Shown: positions 36,753 to 46,286 of the stretch, in pieces | How positions within the stretch are numbered: position 1 is the stretch's first letter | Layout: each line of letters begins with the position of its first letter | Source of the DNA: Acidobacteriota bacterium | GTDB lineage: Bacteria; Acidobacteriota; Terriglobia; 2-12-FULL-54-10 | Assembly (NCBI GenBank): GCA_016191085.1 | Contig: JACPPJ010000005.1 | Coordinates: forward strand, 1-64,000 | Length of the DNA: 64,000 nt | Reading direction: 5' to 3' | Notes under the pieces: generated by a model | The model's input: the letters and a program-made list of their open reading frames with translations, nothing else | The model's database searches: none | What the model was told of the DNA's origin: nothing | Position numbers and translations under genes: made by a program

Positions 36753-36824
36753 CTAAATGGGATATTGCACAAAAGCAGACGCGCCAACCAGTAAAATAGA
36801 GATAAACAACAGAAACATCTTCAT
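36753..36824 (-). CDS. 23-residue signal-peptide-like micro-ORF at the end of the phage operon
   Basis: Not in the ORF track. It translates as MKMFLLFISILLVGASAFVQ-YPI. GGAGG lies 7 bases upstream, and its ATG overlaps the stop of the tail-fibre gene (ATGA). One hydrophobic span with a small-residue end ('VGASAF') looks like a signal peptide or a tiny membrane peptide. It may be a real small product, or a leftover start of a lost secreted protein. Confidence 0.4.
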   Translation of the reverse strand: MKMFLLFISILLVGASAFVQYPI

Positions 36825-38401
36825 TGCAGGACCTCCAGGATCAGGTGCCGCAAAGTGAAGTCGTGATTCCCGTTGGAGCAGGGAGTGGTGCAGCCCACTA
36901 CCACCTTCACGTTTGTGGCGGCGGTAGTATCAATAGTGGCGGCGGTCAGGGCTGGAGGAGCAACGCCAGCAAACCCATAAAACCCGGGCGTAGTTCCCAC
37001 AATCTCCTGCGCGTTGGTGGCACCATTCGCTACAATGTTCAGCCCGAATGTCGCCTGCGACGCGTTATTCGTCCCGCCCCATGACACAAGGGTTCCGCCA
37101 GTACAGGTATTTGTGCCGGGCGAACTCCCGGACCAGCAAACTTTAACAGTTTTGGTGTCTGTTCCAGTCGCAATCCCTACAAGGGTAAGCCGCAGCCCTC
37201 CGCCCACCGGGATGACTCCGGCCCCAATAGCCACGCTGCCCCCGGTAATGTCGTTATCCCCGGTTGAAAGTACGGTTGCAGCTTGCCCATTCGCTTTCGC
37301 CAGCAGGTAAGAAGCGGGCTGCATTGTCGGCGCGCCGCTGGATATTTGACTGACGAACTTTCGATCCGCTCCGGTGTTGAGAGTCACCCCGCCGAGCGTA
37401 GTTGAATTGGTGCGATATTGTGCGGCGTTGTCCGATCCGCCCGGGGAGTCGCCGCCGCTGGCCGCATTCCCCGTTGTACTGACCATCTGTGCATTAGTGC
37501 CGTCGTAAACAACCTCAACCCACTGTCCCGCCCGGATGTCGTTGTCGGCCAAATCCGCACCGGGGCTATCGGAAGTAAACTTCTTGATAGTCAGCGCACC
37601 CTTGGAGTTGAAGTTGATGGACGCTGCCCCAGTGTTCGCCGTATTCGCCTTGAAACGGTAGTGAGTGCCAGTCACGTAGCTGGCAATAGCGGGGGATAGG
37701 TTGCAGGCATAGGTATCATTCGCCCCCGCGTCCGCGCAGAACAGCGGAGCCTCCAAGGTAGTCGCGGTGCTGGAGGTAGTGAGTGCCTCCGTGGGCAACC
37801 GCGCGGCATCCAGCGTCCCGCTGGCGATGTTCGAGGCGTTGGTGGTATCAGTGGAGCAGGATGCGGTAGCGTTGCTAAGGCTGCTGCAACTGGGCTGCGC
37901 CTTGGAAATAACGCCAGCTGGAGAAATGGAAGTAAGGAAGTTATTCGCTGTACCGGCATCGGGAACGACCGTAACGGCAATCGTACCCGCGTCATTCTTT
38001 GATTTGAGTATTTTGTCACTTGAGTCACTCCACACGGATGTTTTCCCCGCTGAAGGTGTCCCAGGAGCGACGGCGTTTGTCAGGGCATTCCCTACTGTTA
38101 CGTCGAAAGCGTTCAGTACCTGAGAGGCGCTGTAGTCACCGCTGTTTGCAGTAACTGCGCCAGTTCTGCCAAATACGGAGTTGACGCTGCCTCCTCCACC
38201 GCCACCTGTTTGCTGCTCCCAGATGTCGGTAGCAACGCAGATATATTCCCGTTGTCCCGCAGCGGCGTCGGTCTTGACGAAGTGATCTCCCTCAGTGCAG
38301 TTTGCAGGCAGGGAGGTGCCGGAATTTACACGCACGTTCTGCGCCAGCAGCATTGAAGTAAAGACAAGGAACACAAATAACCAACAAGCGGTCTTTTGCA
38401 T
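36821..38401 (-). CDS. Tail-fibre-like protein with N-terminal signal peptide
   Basis: A 526-aa protein. It begins 'MQKTACWLFVFLVFTSMLLAQ', a textbook Sec signal peptide, followed by 'GGGGGGSVNSVFGRTGAVTANSGDYSASQVL', a motif common in phage tail fibres ('V.SVFGRTGAV'). The rest is Thr/Ser/Ala/Gly-rich beta structure, and the last ~100 residues look like a trimerising beta domain. A signal peptide is unexpected for a phage structural protein assembled in the cytoplasm. Its neighbours are the tail spike upstream (98-base gap) and a micro-ORF overlapping its stop. Confidence 0.7.
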   Translation of the reverse strand: MQKTACWLFVFLVFTSMLLAQNVRVNSGTSLPANCTEGDHFVKTDAAAGQREYICVATDIWEQQTGGGGGGSVNSVFGRTGAVTANSGDYSASQVLNAFDVTVGNALTNAVAPGTPSAGKTSVWSDSSDKILKSKNDAGTIAVTVVPDAGTANNFLTSISPAGVISKAQPSCSSLSNATASCSTDTTNASNIASGTLDAARLPTEALTTSSTATTLEAPLFCADAGANDTYACNLSPAIASYVTGTHYRFKANTANTGAASINFNSKGALTIKKFTSDSPGADLADNDIRAGQWVEVVYDGTNAQMVSTTGNAASGGDSPGGSDNAAQYRTNSTTLGGVTLNTGADRKFVSQISSGAPTMQPASYLLAKANGQAATVLSTGDNDITGGSVAIGAGVIPVGGGLRLTLVGIATGTDTKTVKVCWSGSSPGTNTCTGGTLVSWGGTNNASQATFGLNIVANGATNAQEIVGTTPGFYGFAGVAPPALTAATIDTTAATNVKVVVGCTTPCSNGNHDFTLRHLILEVLQ

Positions 38402-38499
38402 AACACCTTCTCCCGTAAGAGCGCATTACAATGCGGCGCTCGGGCTGTCACTTTTCGTGCCCCGAGCAGTTGCTCAGAGCCTCAGTTATGGCTGTATGT

Positions 38500-41400
38500 T
38501 TATTCGTTGATGGCTCGGGAGGTCTCGTACCAATTGCTCCCGTCATAGAGCGCGGTCAATACATCACATTTGTTGGCAGTTGTGGTGAGTCGGAACGATC
38601 CACCGGAGAGTTTTAAGTTACTCGGCCAAGTCATCGTACGATGACCATCGCCATCCTGGCATAGCAAAAGCGTGATTTGCTCCCCCGCTTGTGGGTTGGA
38701 AATGGAAGAGCTCGTCACGTCGGCGGTTAGCGTAATCTTAAACGAATTCCCCAGACTCGCATCGAAGGTGGGCGTGGCGCTGAAGGCAACCGTGGTGAGC
38801 GCACTGCGAATTGGCCCGGCCACATCCACGCCGCGACCGGAAAACATACCGCTAGAATTTATTCGGGCGACTTCCTGACCGGTCTCGTTGCCAAAACTGG
38901 CACCGCTGCTTTGCAATCTCAGCCTTTCCGCCTCGCCTGTGAGAAAACTCCAATAGGGGTTTCCGGCGTTAGCGGAGTATACTGCTGCACTCTCGTTACC
39001 CGTAGCTGTCGGAGCCGCAATACGAAAAGTGGTTTTTGACCAACCGGGGACACCTATCCAAGCATTCGGGTAATTAGAACCATCCTTCTGCTTGAACCGC
39101 AGTATGGCATCGGAATCGTTATCTGAATTGACCAGCAACTGCCCGTTGTAAATTTCGGCCTTCTGGCCTGGGTTATTCGTGCCAATGCCTACATTCCCAC
39201 TAACGTAGAGACCGCCCCCCGGCGGTGTACTGAATTCTCCAACGGACATGCCCCCCAGCGCATACGTGGCGCCCCATAAACGACTGTCATTCTGGCCCAG
39301 GATCTGTAGATTGGTGACGTTGTTTGGATTGTCCACCCATCGGGACTGCGCCGATCCGGAGTCGGCGTAGTTCGCCACTCCAAAGTTAATCAACTTTAGC
39401 CCCTGCACCATCCCAGATGACGGGACCCCAATGGCCTGCGCCGTGGGGGTGCTCCCTGTATCTTCTACCCCACCGCCGATGAAGGTGAAAAGGGGCGCTT
39501 GGTTTGACCCCGCCCCTGCCCCCTTTTCGAAATAAATGGCGTTCACATCCGTCGGAGCCGCCCCCAACGCATCGCTGTGAAAATCCCAAAAGTTGAAGTT
39601 GTTGAGCGTGACCCCACTGCCGTTGTTGTCAATTACAAACCGGAGCGCGTTTCGCCCGAAGCCGCGCACATTCACGGTCTTCAGAGTTACTTCATTGATG
39701 AATATACCGGTCAAGGCCGTGGGTAACTCAAAGTGAATGGCATCCCGGATGGTCCCGGCAGGGGAAGAATTCAAATATGTGCGGATATTCTCAAGGGTTA
39801 AATTCTCCGTCCATTCACTATTGGCGGACGGTTCCACATGGATTCCATCGCGGGCGAAGTCAGTAACTTGCACATCTTTGATTACGATGTGATCGCCGCC
39901 GTTGATGCGAATGGCGTCACGGCCCGCCTTGCTCATCGAGATTTCCAGCTTCTCTACCGCCGTCCATTTGAGAACATTGTCTACTGTTAAGGTCAAGCCA
40001 TCCGTGTTGTCATCCAGGCCCGAGAAGGTCAAGGTAGTTGCGCCCGTGCCGCTGCCCCGAATGGCGCTACCCGAAGGCAAGGTCCAGGCCGCCGTAGAGG
40101 TCAGCGACACTCCGCCGAGAAGCAATTGAACGGGTTTTGTAACGCCGTCAAAGGGATTCACAGAGGAAGTCTGATTACCCTCCAGCCCACGAGCGTCTAC
40201 CGTCCCGCCGGTAGATGGCAAATCCGCAATCGCCGCCGCGATCTTGGCTCCCGCATCGGCCCCCGCAAACTGGCTGGCGTAACGCGCGCCGTTGACGTTC
40301 GGCGCGGTGACGGCATCTCCGAACTCCACCTTGCCAGCGCCGGTCTTGATGGCCCAGTTGTTCGTAGCGGTGGTCTGATCTTCTATCTTGACTCCGTACG
40401 CGTTCACCATGGTGCCCGCGTCTTTGGATGGGGTGGAGACCCACAGGCCGTAGGCGTTGTTGACAGTACCGCCTGATTGGGTCAGCACCGTGCTCATCGC
40501 CATGAGATCGTTCACGGTGCCCGCGCCGATCATATCGGCCTCAACGGTCAGCGGAAATATGCTCTGGGCGCCCGAATCGTTGTAACCAAGCGCCTGCACC
40601 ACCAGCCCGCGAGGGTTTGGAGGACCGCTGCTGTTGCCGGATTCCGTATAGAAGACCCCGGCTGAGTTGCTGTAGATATCATCCCAAGTTACTGCGCCCG
40701 TCCCCATCTGGTTGATCTGGGTGAAGAGGCCGGGCGCCCACGTCCAGTCCGCGCCAGCCAGTCCCGTGCGAGGGCCCAGCCACATGGATTTACCTGCAGC
40801 ATCCCAGTAAAGATTCTGGTTATCCTGCGAGAGCAACCCACCAGATCCCGCAAACGGTATGGACCCTTCGGTGAAGCTGGAGAAGGTGGGGGCTTTGCTC
40901 AAGAACAGGGAGCCGCCCGCATCGAAATAGCCCTGATTTGTTGGCGTGCTGGAGTTGTCGAAAATGTCAAAAAGGTGGGAATTATTGCCGCTCCTACCTT
41001 TGATCTGGAGAGGTACGCCCGTCGAAGCAGGGGCAGTAATAGGCTGCGTGGTGGTAGGCTCTTGTACGACCGCTGTGCCGACAACCTGATTGGGAGATAC
41101 TGTTACGCCGCCGCCCCCCGGGGCTGCCGTCACTCGCACTTGCGCCAGCGTGACTGCAGTCTGTGAACCTGGAACGATCCAGGTCTCTTCCGCCCAAACG
41201 CCGCCGGATTGGTAATATTTTACCTTGTAAGATGTCCCGCCAGGATTTCCTCCGACGTTGGGCACAAGTGCAACAACGAGCGCGCCATTCGTCAATGTTA
41301 TGGTTTTGGTTCCGCCGAACACCGCTTTGTTATCTGCGGTGACAAAGGACGGCCATGAAACGACCACGGAACCGGAGGCGAGCGAGCCATCGGAGCGGTA

Positions 41401-41631
41401 CACGGTATCCTGAACCGTTGTCGTCGCCGGTTGCTGGGCGCGCAAAGCAGTGACCAGTGGCAACTGCCAAGTGACAAGCACAAACAGCAGCAAGTACGGA
41501 GCGGCGAATCGCGAGCGGAGATCGAACGCACCGCTCGCAACTGGCTCGATGTTCGCTACTCTCCACTTACCACTCGGCACTCGCTTTGCTCTGCCTTCAG
41601 CCTTTTGACTTCTGACTTCTACTTTGTTCAT
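38500..41631 (-). CDS. Tail-spike-like beta-helix protein with N-terminal membrane/signal segment
   Basis: A 1043-aa protein. Residues 1-40 are basic and appear repeat-derived ('EVRSQKAEGRAKR'). They are followed by a hydrophobic 'YLLLFVLVTWQLPLVTALRAQ', then a long beta-rich body. A pectate-lyase-like right-handed beta-helix is suggested around residues 480-760 ('GTVDARGLEG', 'AIRINGGDHIVIKDVQVTDFARDGIHVE', 'NFNFWDFHSDALG'). The C-terminal part has the tail-fibre motif 'SGNVGIGTNNPGQKAEIYNG'. The ATG at 41631 overlaps the upstream stop (ATGA) and has GGTGG upstream. Probably a receptor-binding or polysaccharide-active spike; enzymatic activity is not shown. Confidence 0.72.
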   Translation of the reverse strand: MNKVEVRSQKAEGRAKRVPSGKWRVANIEPVASGAFDLRSRFAAPYLLLFVLVTWQLPLVTALRAQQPATTTVQDTVYRSDGSLASGSVVVSWPSFVTADNKAVFGGTKTITLTNGALVVALVPNVGGNPGGTSYKVKYYQSGGVWAEETWIVPGSQTAVTLAQVRVTAAPGGGGVTVSPNQVVGTAVVQEPTTTQPITAPASTGVPLQIKGRSGNNSHLFDIFDNSSTPTNQGYFDAGGSLFLSKAPTFSSFTEGSIPFAGSGGLLSQDNQNLYWDAAGKSMWLGPRTGLAGADWTWAPGLFTQINQMGTGAVTWDDIYSNSAGVFYTESGNSSGPPNPRGLVVQALGYNDSGAQSIFPLTVEADMIGAGTVNDLMAMSTVLTQSGGTVNNAYGLWVSTPSKDAGTMVNAYGVKIEDQTTATNNWAIKTGAGKVEFGDAVTAPNVNGARYASQFAGADAGAKIAAAIADLPSTGGTVDARGLEGNQTSSVNPFDGVTKPVQLLLGGVSLTSTAAWTLPSGSAIRGSGTGATTLTFSGLDDNTDGLTLTVDNVLKWTAVEKLEISMSKAGRDAIRINGGDHIVIKDVQVTDFARDGIHVEPSANSEWTENLTLENIRTYLNSSPAGTIRDAIHFELPTALTGIFINEVTLKTVNVRGFGRNALRFVIDNNGSGVTLNNFNFWDFHSDALGAAPTDVNAIYFEKGAGAGSNQAPLFTFIGGGVEDTGSTPTAQAIGVPSSGMVQGLKLINFGVANYADSGSAQSRWVDNPNNVTNLQILGQNDSRLWGATYALGGMSVGEFSTPPGGGLYVSGNVGIGTNNPGQKAEIYNGQLLVNSDNDSDAILRFKQKDGSNYPNAWIGVPGWSKTTFRIAAPTATGNESAAVYSANAGNPYWSFLTGEAERLRLQSSGASFGNETGQEVARINSSGMFSGRGVDVAGPIRSALTTVAFSATPTFDASLGNSFKITLTADVTSSSISNPQAGEQITLLLCQDGDGHRTMTWPSNLKLSGGSFRLTTTANKCDVLTALYDGSNWYETSRAINE

Positions 41632-43823
41632 CGTCTCAGCACCACCTTGGATTCGCTGAACTGTAATTGCTCGATCAACGGACATTTTGTGCCGGCGAGC
41701 GCCATACACGCGAACCCGGAAATGTTTGTGTAGAGGTATTGGTACCGCTTGGAAAACACCACGCCGCCGACCTGCTGACCTCCCAGCACCAAGAAATACT
41801 GGCCGCCTTTGATGAACTCCTTTGCCAGGGTGTAAAGGCCGGGATTGGTCGGATCTGTGAACTGGTTTTGGCCGAGGACGTAAAAGGCGGAGAAAATTCG
41901 CTCGGGTTCCGCGTACGCAGGCACGGTGAAACCGCCCTCCGAGTTGGCATACGCCTCAATTACTGTGAGCCCCTCGCGAAGAAAGCTGGCCGGCTGAAAA
42001 AAGCGCGAATGTCTTTGAGCGAAAACCGTATACCCAGTCGTCTGCGGATACAACGTCGCGTTCGGCACACCAGGCGGATCGCCGTCTATGGAAATGTACC
42101 AATGCGCATTCGCAGCACTCCAGAAGCTGGACGGAAAGCGCCGGATTATACGCGCAGCGACAGCCGCGTAATCTGGCTCGCGCGTCATGAGCCACAGCGC
42201 AATCAGTCCAAGGACGTCGTCGCTCTGGTCAGCCGCGAACCTCGACTTGAGCAGTTGCCAACCGCCACCAACAAAATGCTGCCACGATGAGTACAAAAAG
42301 CCCGAGCCGCCGTCATAGTTATTTCGCAGCAGGCCGTCAATGCCTTTCTTGAACGTGGGCAGCAGCGCGTCTTTGGTGGCATCGTCGCCTGACAGCTTCC
42401 AGTACCACCACAGCACAAAAGAGGGCAAGCATTGGATCGCGTCCACCCACTTAATCTCGTCCATGCCATAAAGATCATATGGCGCGATCGCTGGGATATA
42501 CGTCGGCGGCGGGGACGGATTCACCTGATACCCAATGTTCCACGCGCCATCGCTGAATGGATCGCCGGGGGCACTCGTCTGCATGGAAGCAAACCAGGCC
42601 AGGAAATCTTTCACGGCGGCCAAATAACTCGCGTCCTCCAGCGCTTCGTAGGCGGCCAGCAGGCCCATGCAAGCATAGAGCGAGTTGGAATCGAAATTAA
42701 TGCGATTCGAATCCCAGGCATCGACGAAAGCGCCATCTCCTCGAATCGCTGCAACCTCTCTGAGGTAGTCCGCCATAAGCGTCAGCGCTGCCTTGTCGGT
42801 TCGGGAGAAGTAGACGACTGAGGATTGGAAATAGAATAGCAACCCGCTGGAGTTCGCATTCCTTATGCCGGTATTACGCAGCTCGATGGCATACTGCCCA
42901 GGCGCATCGCCGAACGCCGTGTCCAGGATGTCTACCTCAATCGGGTTCAGGCCGGGGCTGGCGTAAAGGTCAATGTCTCGCCGGTATGTGCCGTTCACGT
43001 AGACGGCAATAATCGCCGCATCATCACGCATCTGGAACCGCACCGAGATTTTGCCGCCGCTATCGAGCTGCGGGTAGATAAAGACGCTTCCGCCGCCGTT
43101 GCTATTGAAGGCGTAGCCCTCGGTACTTGACCAGTCGCCGATGAAATCATTGGTGGAGTCCTCCAGCGTTCCTGCCGGGCCGCGGTACAGGTACTGACCG
43201 CCCGTCTCGATCGCATGCTCTACCACCGAGATCCCATTGAAATACACGAAAACGGCGGCTCCGATGGCGGCGGTGATGCTCAACGTGTGCGCGCCGCCTG
43301 CTACGTCTGTCTTCAGCAGGACTTCGGCCAGCATCGCATTCACGGCATGCATGCTGAAGCTGCCGAGCGGTTCGCCGTCCAGTGTTGCGCCGATGGAACC
43401 GGAGTCGCTGGTCTTCTGCGTTCGGAAGTAGAGATCATGCTGCCCGGCCGTATAGGTGAGCGTCACCGAATTCCCGCTCGCGCGTGTGTACAGCAGGAGT
43501 CCCGACCAAAGCCAAGGTGTCCGAATGGATGCGTCGACGGCAGGCAACGCAAGCTCCGAATACGTGAAGTAGTCTCCGCTACCATCGGAGCCAACGGCGG
43601 TGACTGACACCTGGCCCACACCCGCAATTTCCAGCAGCGTGCTGAATTGGATCCCACCGATTGCCTCCGGGTAAACTTTTGTCCCGATTGGTTGTGGTGG
43701 AATCGGCGGGTTTGCATTGGGGTCACCGCCATCAAAAATGGTTGTAGCGAAGATGACGGTAGTATTCACGCCATAGCCTAAAACCAAGCTGGGATGATTA
43801 TCGGGATAGATCGTCTTAGGCAT
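41628..43823 (-). CDS. Tail-associated protein with (alpha/alpha)-barrel glycosidase-like domain
   Basis: A 731-aa protein. The N-terminal half is beta-rich, with lectin/carbohydrate-binding-like segments ('HDLYFRTQKTSDSGSIGATLDGEPLG', 'ISVRFQMRDDAAIIAVYVNG'). Residues about 330-680 have repeated helix pairs such as 'LYACMGLLAAYEALEDASYLAAVKDFLAWFASM', 'LWWYWKLSGDD' and 'LIALWLMTREPDYAAVAARIIRRF', suggestive of a six-hairpin glycosidase toroid. No signal peptide from the ATG at 43823. The longer track N-terminus is encoded by a repeat and is unlikely. Position between the J-like protein and the spike suggests a tail-tip enzyme or adhesin that degrades host surface glycans. Activity is inferred. 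Confidence 0.65.
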   Translation of the reverse strand: MPKTIYPDNHPSLVLGYGVNTTVIFATTIFDGGDPNANPPIPPQPIGTKVYPEAIGGIQFSTLLEIAGVGQVSVTAVGSDGSGDYFTYSELALPAVDASIRTPWLWSGLLLYTRASGNSVTLTYTAGQHDLYFRTQKTSDSGSIGATLDGEPLGSFSMHAVNAMLAEVLLKTDVAGGAHTLSITAAIGAAVFVYFNGISVVEHAIETGGQYLYRGPAGTLEDSTNDFIGDWSSTEGYAFNSNGGGSVFIYPQLDSGGKISVRFQMRDDAAIIAVYVNGTYRRDIDLYASPGLNPIEVDILDTAFGDAPGQYAIELRNTGIRNANSSGLLFYFQSSVVYFSRTDKAALTLMADYLREVAAIRGDGAFVDAWDSNRINFDSNSLYACMGLLAAYEALEDASYLAAVKDFLAWFASMQTSAPGDPFSDGAWNIGYQVNPSPPPTYIPAIAPYDLYGMDEIKWVDAIQCLPSFVLWWYWKLSGDDATKDALLPTFKKGIDGLLRNNYDGGSGFLYSSWQHFVGGGWQLLKSRFAADQSDDVLGLIALWLMTREPDYAAVAARIIRRFPSSFWSAANAHWYISIDGDPPGVPNATLYPQTTGYTVFAQRHSRFFQPASFLREGLTVIEAYANSEGGFTVPAYAEPERIFSAFYVLGQNQFTDPTNPGLYTLAKEFIKGGQYFLVLGGQQVGGVVFSKRYQYLYTNISGFACMALAGTKCPLIEQLQFSESKVVLRR

Positions 43824-43833
43824 GTTAATTCCG

Positions 43834-43882
43834 GTGAGTAGTGACTCGCGAGTAGCGAGCGCAGAAGGCGAGTAGCAAGTGA
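43834..43882. repeat. GAGTAGCGAGT-type repeat (family 6)
   Basis: GTGAGTAGTGACTCGCGAGT followed by AGCGAGCGC and GCGAGTAGCAAGTGA. Related copies are at 49416-49445, 51425-51490 and 57671-57734. It fills the gap between the J-like gene and the glycosidase-like gene and encodes the spurious N-terminal extension of the latter in the ORF track. Confidence 0.6.
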
Positions 43883-43908
43883 TTCCGCACTTGCGGCTCA
43901 CACCCGCT

Positions 43909-46179
43909 TCAAAACAGCACCTTCACAGTCAGGTCCGAGCCCGGGTCGTCAGAGCCGACCTGAAGTACGTTAATTGACAGCCGTCTGCCGCCCACGTTTC
44001 CCTGCTGCGCCCCGTAGAGAATTGTGCCGCTGTTCACCAGCAGGCCAGATACAGGCTGCGCCGGGATAACGCCGACGGGCCCAAAATCCACATCATCAAT
44101 TTGCAATTGCAGTTGGACATCTGCGCCGACCGGCCCGCTCTCCATCAGCGCATACACGGCCTGAATGCTGACGCCCGGCGGCAGAATCAACGGCATCGCC
44201 AAATCCGAGCCCACGGCCAGTGGGCCTGGAATTTGAACCATTCCAACCCCGCCGTTATTGGCGCGCAGGCCCGGCAGGTTGCCCCAGACCTCCGCCTCCG
44301 GCGTAACAGCAAGCATGTTCTGCTCCACCGTTACAGAACCACCCGGCCCGGTCATCGTTAGCGAGGCATGTAGGATGCGCGAATTGCCAACCCGGAATTT
44401 CTTGCTATAACCATCATCAATGCTGCTAAGCGTCTTGGCAGCTTCTCCCGTGGAGTGCGCCAGAGAATAGCCCGGCGGCAGGACGAAATGCTCGACTACT
44501 TCTGACAACCGGTAGACCACCGCCCCAGTCATTGCCGCTTGCACTTCGGAGATCTTCTGTCCCCTAGCAATCTCCCAGACGTCCGCGGCCGGTTGAGCAC
44601 CTCTGGCGCCAGGACCTGTGATCTGGAGAATCTCGGTGCCGACATTGACGTAATCGCCGACCAGAAAGCCAACAGAGGAAGCGACATCGAGATGAGTTTC
44701 GTCGTTGGTGAGATCCACAGCCACCGTGGTGGTCCTACGGTGAATTTCGTCATCGCAAAGCAGCGTCAGGTCGCCGCTGCGATAATCAGCCCCGTCGGGA
44801 ATCGCAAATTGCGCCACGACTTCCCCTGTCACGGAGAGCCATAGCTTCCAGTTCGGTGGTTTGGGAGGAACTGCCGCGCGGCTGAGAATGGTAGCACCTT
44901 GCAGGTTTTGCGCCGGACCGGCCGTGTCGGGGTAAGTGGCATCACGATAAATTTGCAGCAAGAAATCGCGCGTTTCGTCGGGGTTGTCACTGCACTCCAG
45001 AACTTCGAATGTCTCAAAATGCGCTGCTGGCGAATCAGCGGCACTTGACCAGGGCGAGGCGTCATGCATGACGCGCACAATATCACCGGGCATCACTGCC
45101 AGGCTCGCTTGTGTCGCCCGCAACCGGCAATAGAGGTTGTTGTCAATAGCACGCGTCAAGAGATAACTGCCGATGCGCTCGGCTTGGTGCTGAGGCATGT
45201 TGCCGAGATCAACTGCGGCCGCAATGCCTCGCCCGGTGCGCGTCTGCTGCGGTTCGTGATTCAGCAACTTGGTCATGAACGACAAACCATTGTCAGGGTC
45301 GCGGAATCCCAGTTCCAGGCGATTGACCGTGGCGCGCGTGTCCAGCCATTGCACCGAAAACGAATCGTCAACAATGTTGTCCATAGTGAGGTCGAACAGT
45401 GCAGTGCGTGGCTGGTCAATGCGTAACTTTATGGTTCCCTCGGAATCCCGCAGCATGCCTCGGCAGGTGACTAGGATTGCGTTGAGAGCTTGGTCGAAAT
45501 CCACCTCGCGCGTGAAGGCAATGTGCGATACGAATCGCGGGTTCCCTCCGTTGGAAGAGATTGTCTCATCGCAATATGCCGCCGCTCCGGCGAACGATTC
45601 CCAGTCAATGCGCCAATCGGGCAAGCCGCGCACTTGCGTGAGCAGATCGGCTATTTGCCATGCAGGATTTTCCGAATACACGTACGCTGTCTGGACGCCC
45701 TGCGCATTGAAGATTCGCACCTTGCGCGTGCGGAACACGCCCTGGAAGCTGAGGCCGGGACCTGGCGCGAATACGTCTTGAGGGATCTTCAGGCTGATAT
45801 AGCAGGTGCGTGAAAACGTCAGCCCCTGCACCCCAGGGGGAGTGAGCGAATCAGCCATTTGGTCGCCGTCATCCTCGAATGGATAAAGAGAGCCGACTCC
45901 TTCCGGGTTCAGTGTCCCGTCGCTGGAAAGTTCTCCAGCGCGTCCCTTATGGAACTGGTAATTCTCCGGCGTGCTTACGTCCATTAGCCGGCCGTCAACC
46001 CAGAGCTCTTCAATAGCATCCCATTCGCCTTCGCCGAGCGCGATGAAGGCGATGGTGTATTCCGGGTCCGTCTGATCCATTAGGATCACGTTCCCAGCGA
46101 CTAGGTGTTTCCCGTAGGCCAGCACAATCGGCCGCCCCAAAGATGCGGTCAAGACATCCGTGTTTTGAGTGCTAGGCAT
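43909..46179 (-). CDS. Tail tip / host-specificity protein (phage lambda J- and GTA g15-like)
   Basis: A 756-aa protein. 'LYPFEDDGDQMADSLTPPGVQGLTF', 'ENPAWQIADLLTQVRGLPDWRIDWESFA', 'FDQALNAILVTCRGMLRDSEGTIKL' and 'IGSYLLTRAIDNNLYCRLRATQASLAVMPGDIVRVMHD' follow the order of the J-type hub protein. A beta-rich C-terminal part follows. From the ATG at 46179 the protein starts 'MPSTQNTDVLTASLGRPIVLAYGKHLVAG'; the 29 residues before it in the ORF track derive from a GGTGTTGGG-type repeat. Downstream of the DUF2460- and DUF2163-like genes, as in Rhodobacter GTA and lambda tails. Confidence 0.82.
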   Translation of the reverse strand: MPSTQNTDVLTASLGRPIVLAYGKHLVAGNVILMDQTDPEYTIAFIALGEGEWDAIEELWVDGRLMDVSTPENYQFHKGRAGELSSDGTLNPEGVGSLYPFEDDGDQMADSLTPPGVQGLTFSRTCYISLKIPQDVFAPGPGLSFQGVFRTRKVRIFNAQGVQTAYVYSENPAWQIADLLTQVRGLPDWRIDWESFAGAAAYCDETISSNGGNPRFVSHIAFTREVDFDQALNAILVTCRGMLRDSEGTIKLRIDQPRTALFDLTMDNIVDDSFSVQWLDTRATVNRLELGFRDPDNGLSFMTKLLNHEPQQTRTGRGIAAAVDLGNMPQHQAERIGSYLLTRAIDNNLYCRLRATQASLAVMPGDIVRVMHDASPWSSAADSPAAHFETFEVLECSDNPDETRDFLLQIYRDATYPDTAGPAQNLQGATILSRAAVPPKPPNWKLWLSVTGEVVAQFAIPDGADYRSGDLTLLCDDEIHRRTTTVAVDLTNDETHLDVASSVGFLVGDYVNVGTEILQITGPGARGAQPAADVWEIARGQKISEVQAAMTGAVVYRLSEVVEHFVLPPGYSLAHSTGEAAKTLSSIDDGYSKKFRVGNSRILHASLTMTGPGGSVTVEQNMLAVTPEAEVWGNLPGLRANNGGVGMVQIPGPLAVGSDLAMPLILPPGVSIQAVYALMESGPVGADVQLQLQIDDVDFGPVGVIPAQPVSGLLVNSGTILYGAQQGNVGGRRLSINVLQVGSDDPGSDLTVKVLF

Positions 46180-46184
46180 GGCAT

Positions 46185-46286
46185 GTATCAGGTGTAAGGT
46201 GCCAGGTTTCAGGTAGCGCGTGCCAGGGTTGGCGTCGTGGGTGTCCGGGGCCTTGGGACCTGACACCCGGGATCTGACACCTCACA
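46185..46286. repeat. GGTGT/CACCT-type repeat (family 3) at the start of the J-like gene
   Basis: CAGGTGTAAGGTGCCAGG...GACCTGACACCCGGGATCTGACACC is an imperfect palindrome. It reads through in frame with the J-like gene and occupies the place where a Shine-Dalgarno would be expected. It also overlaps the last bases of the DUF2163-like gene. Confidence 0.65.

Noticed and set aside
36485-36820. Search for an integrase, tRNA or attL/attR at the phage borders
   Set aside because: None seen on either side. A Mu-like origin would not need them, but this means no border can be fixed precisely.
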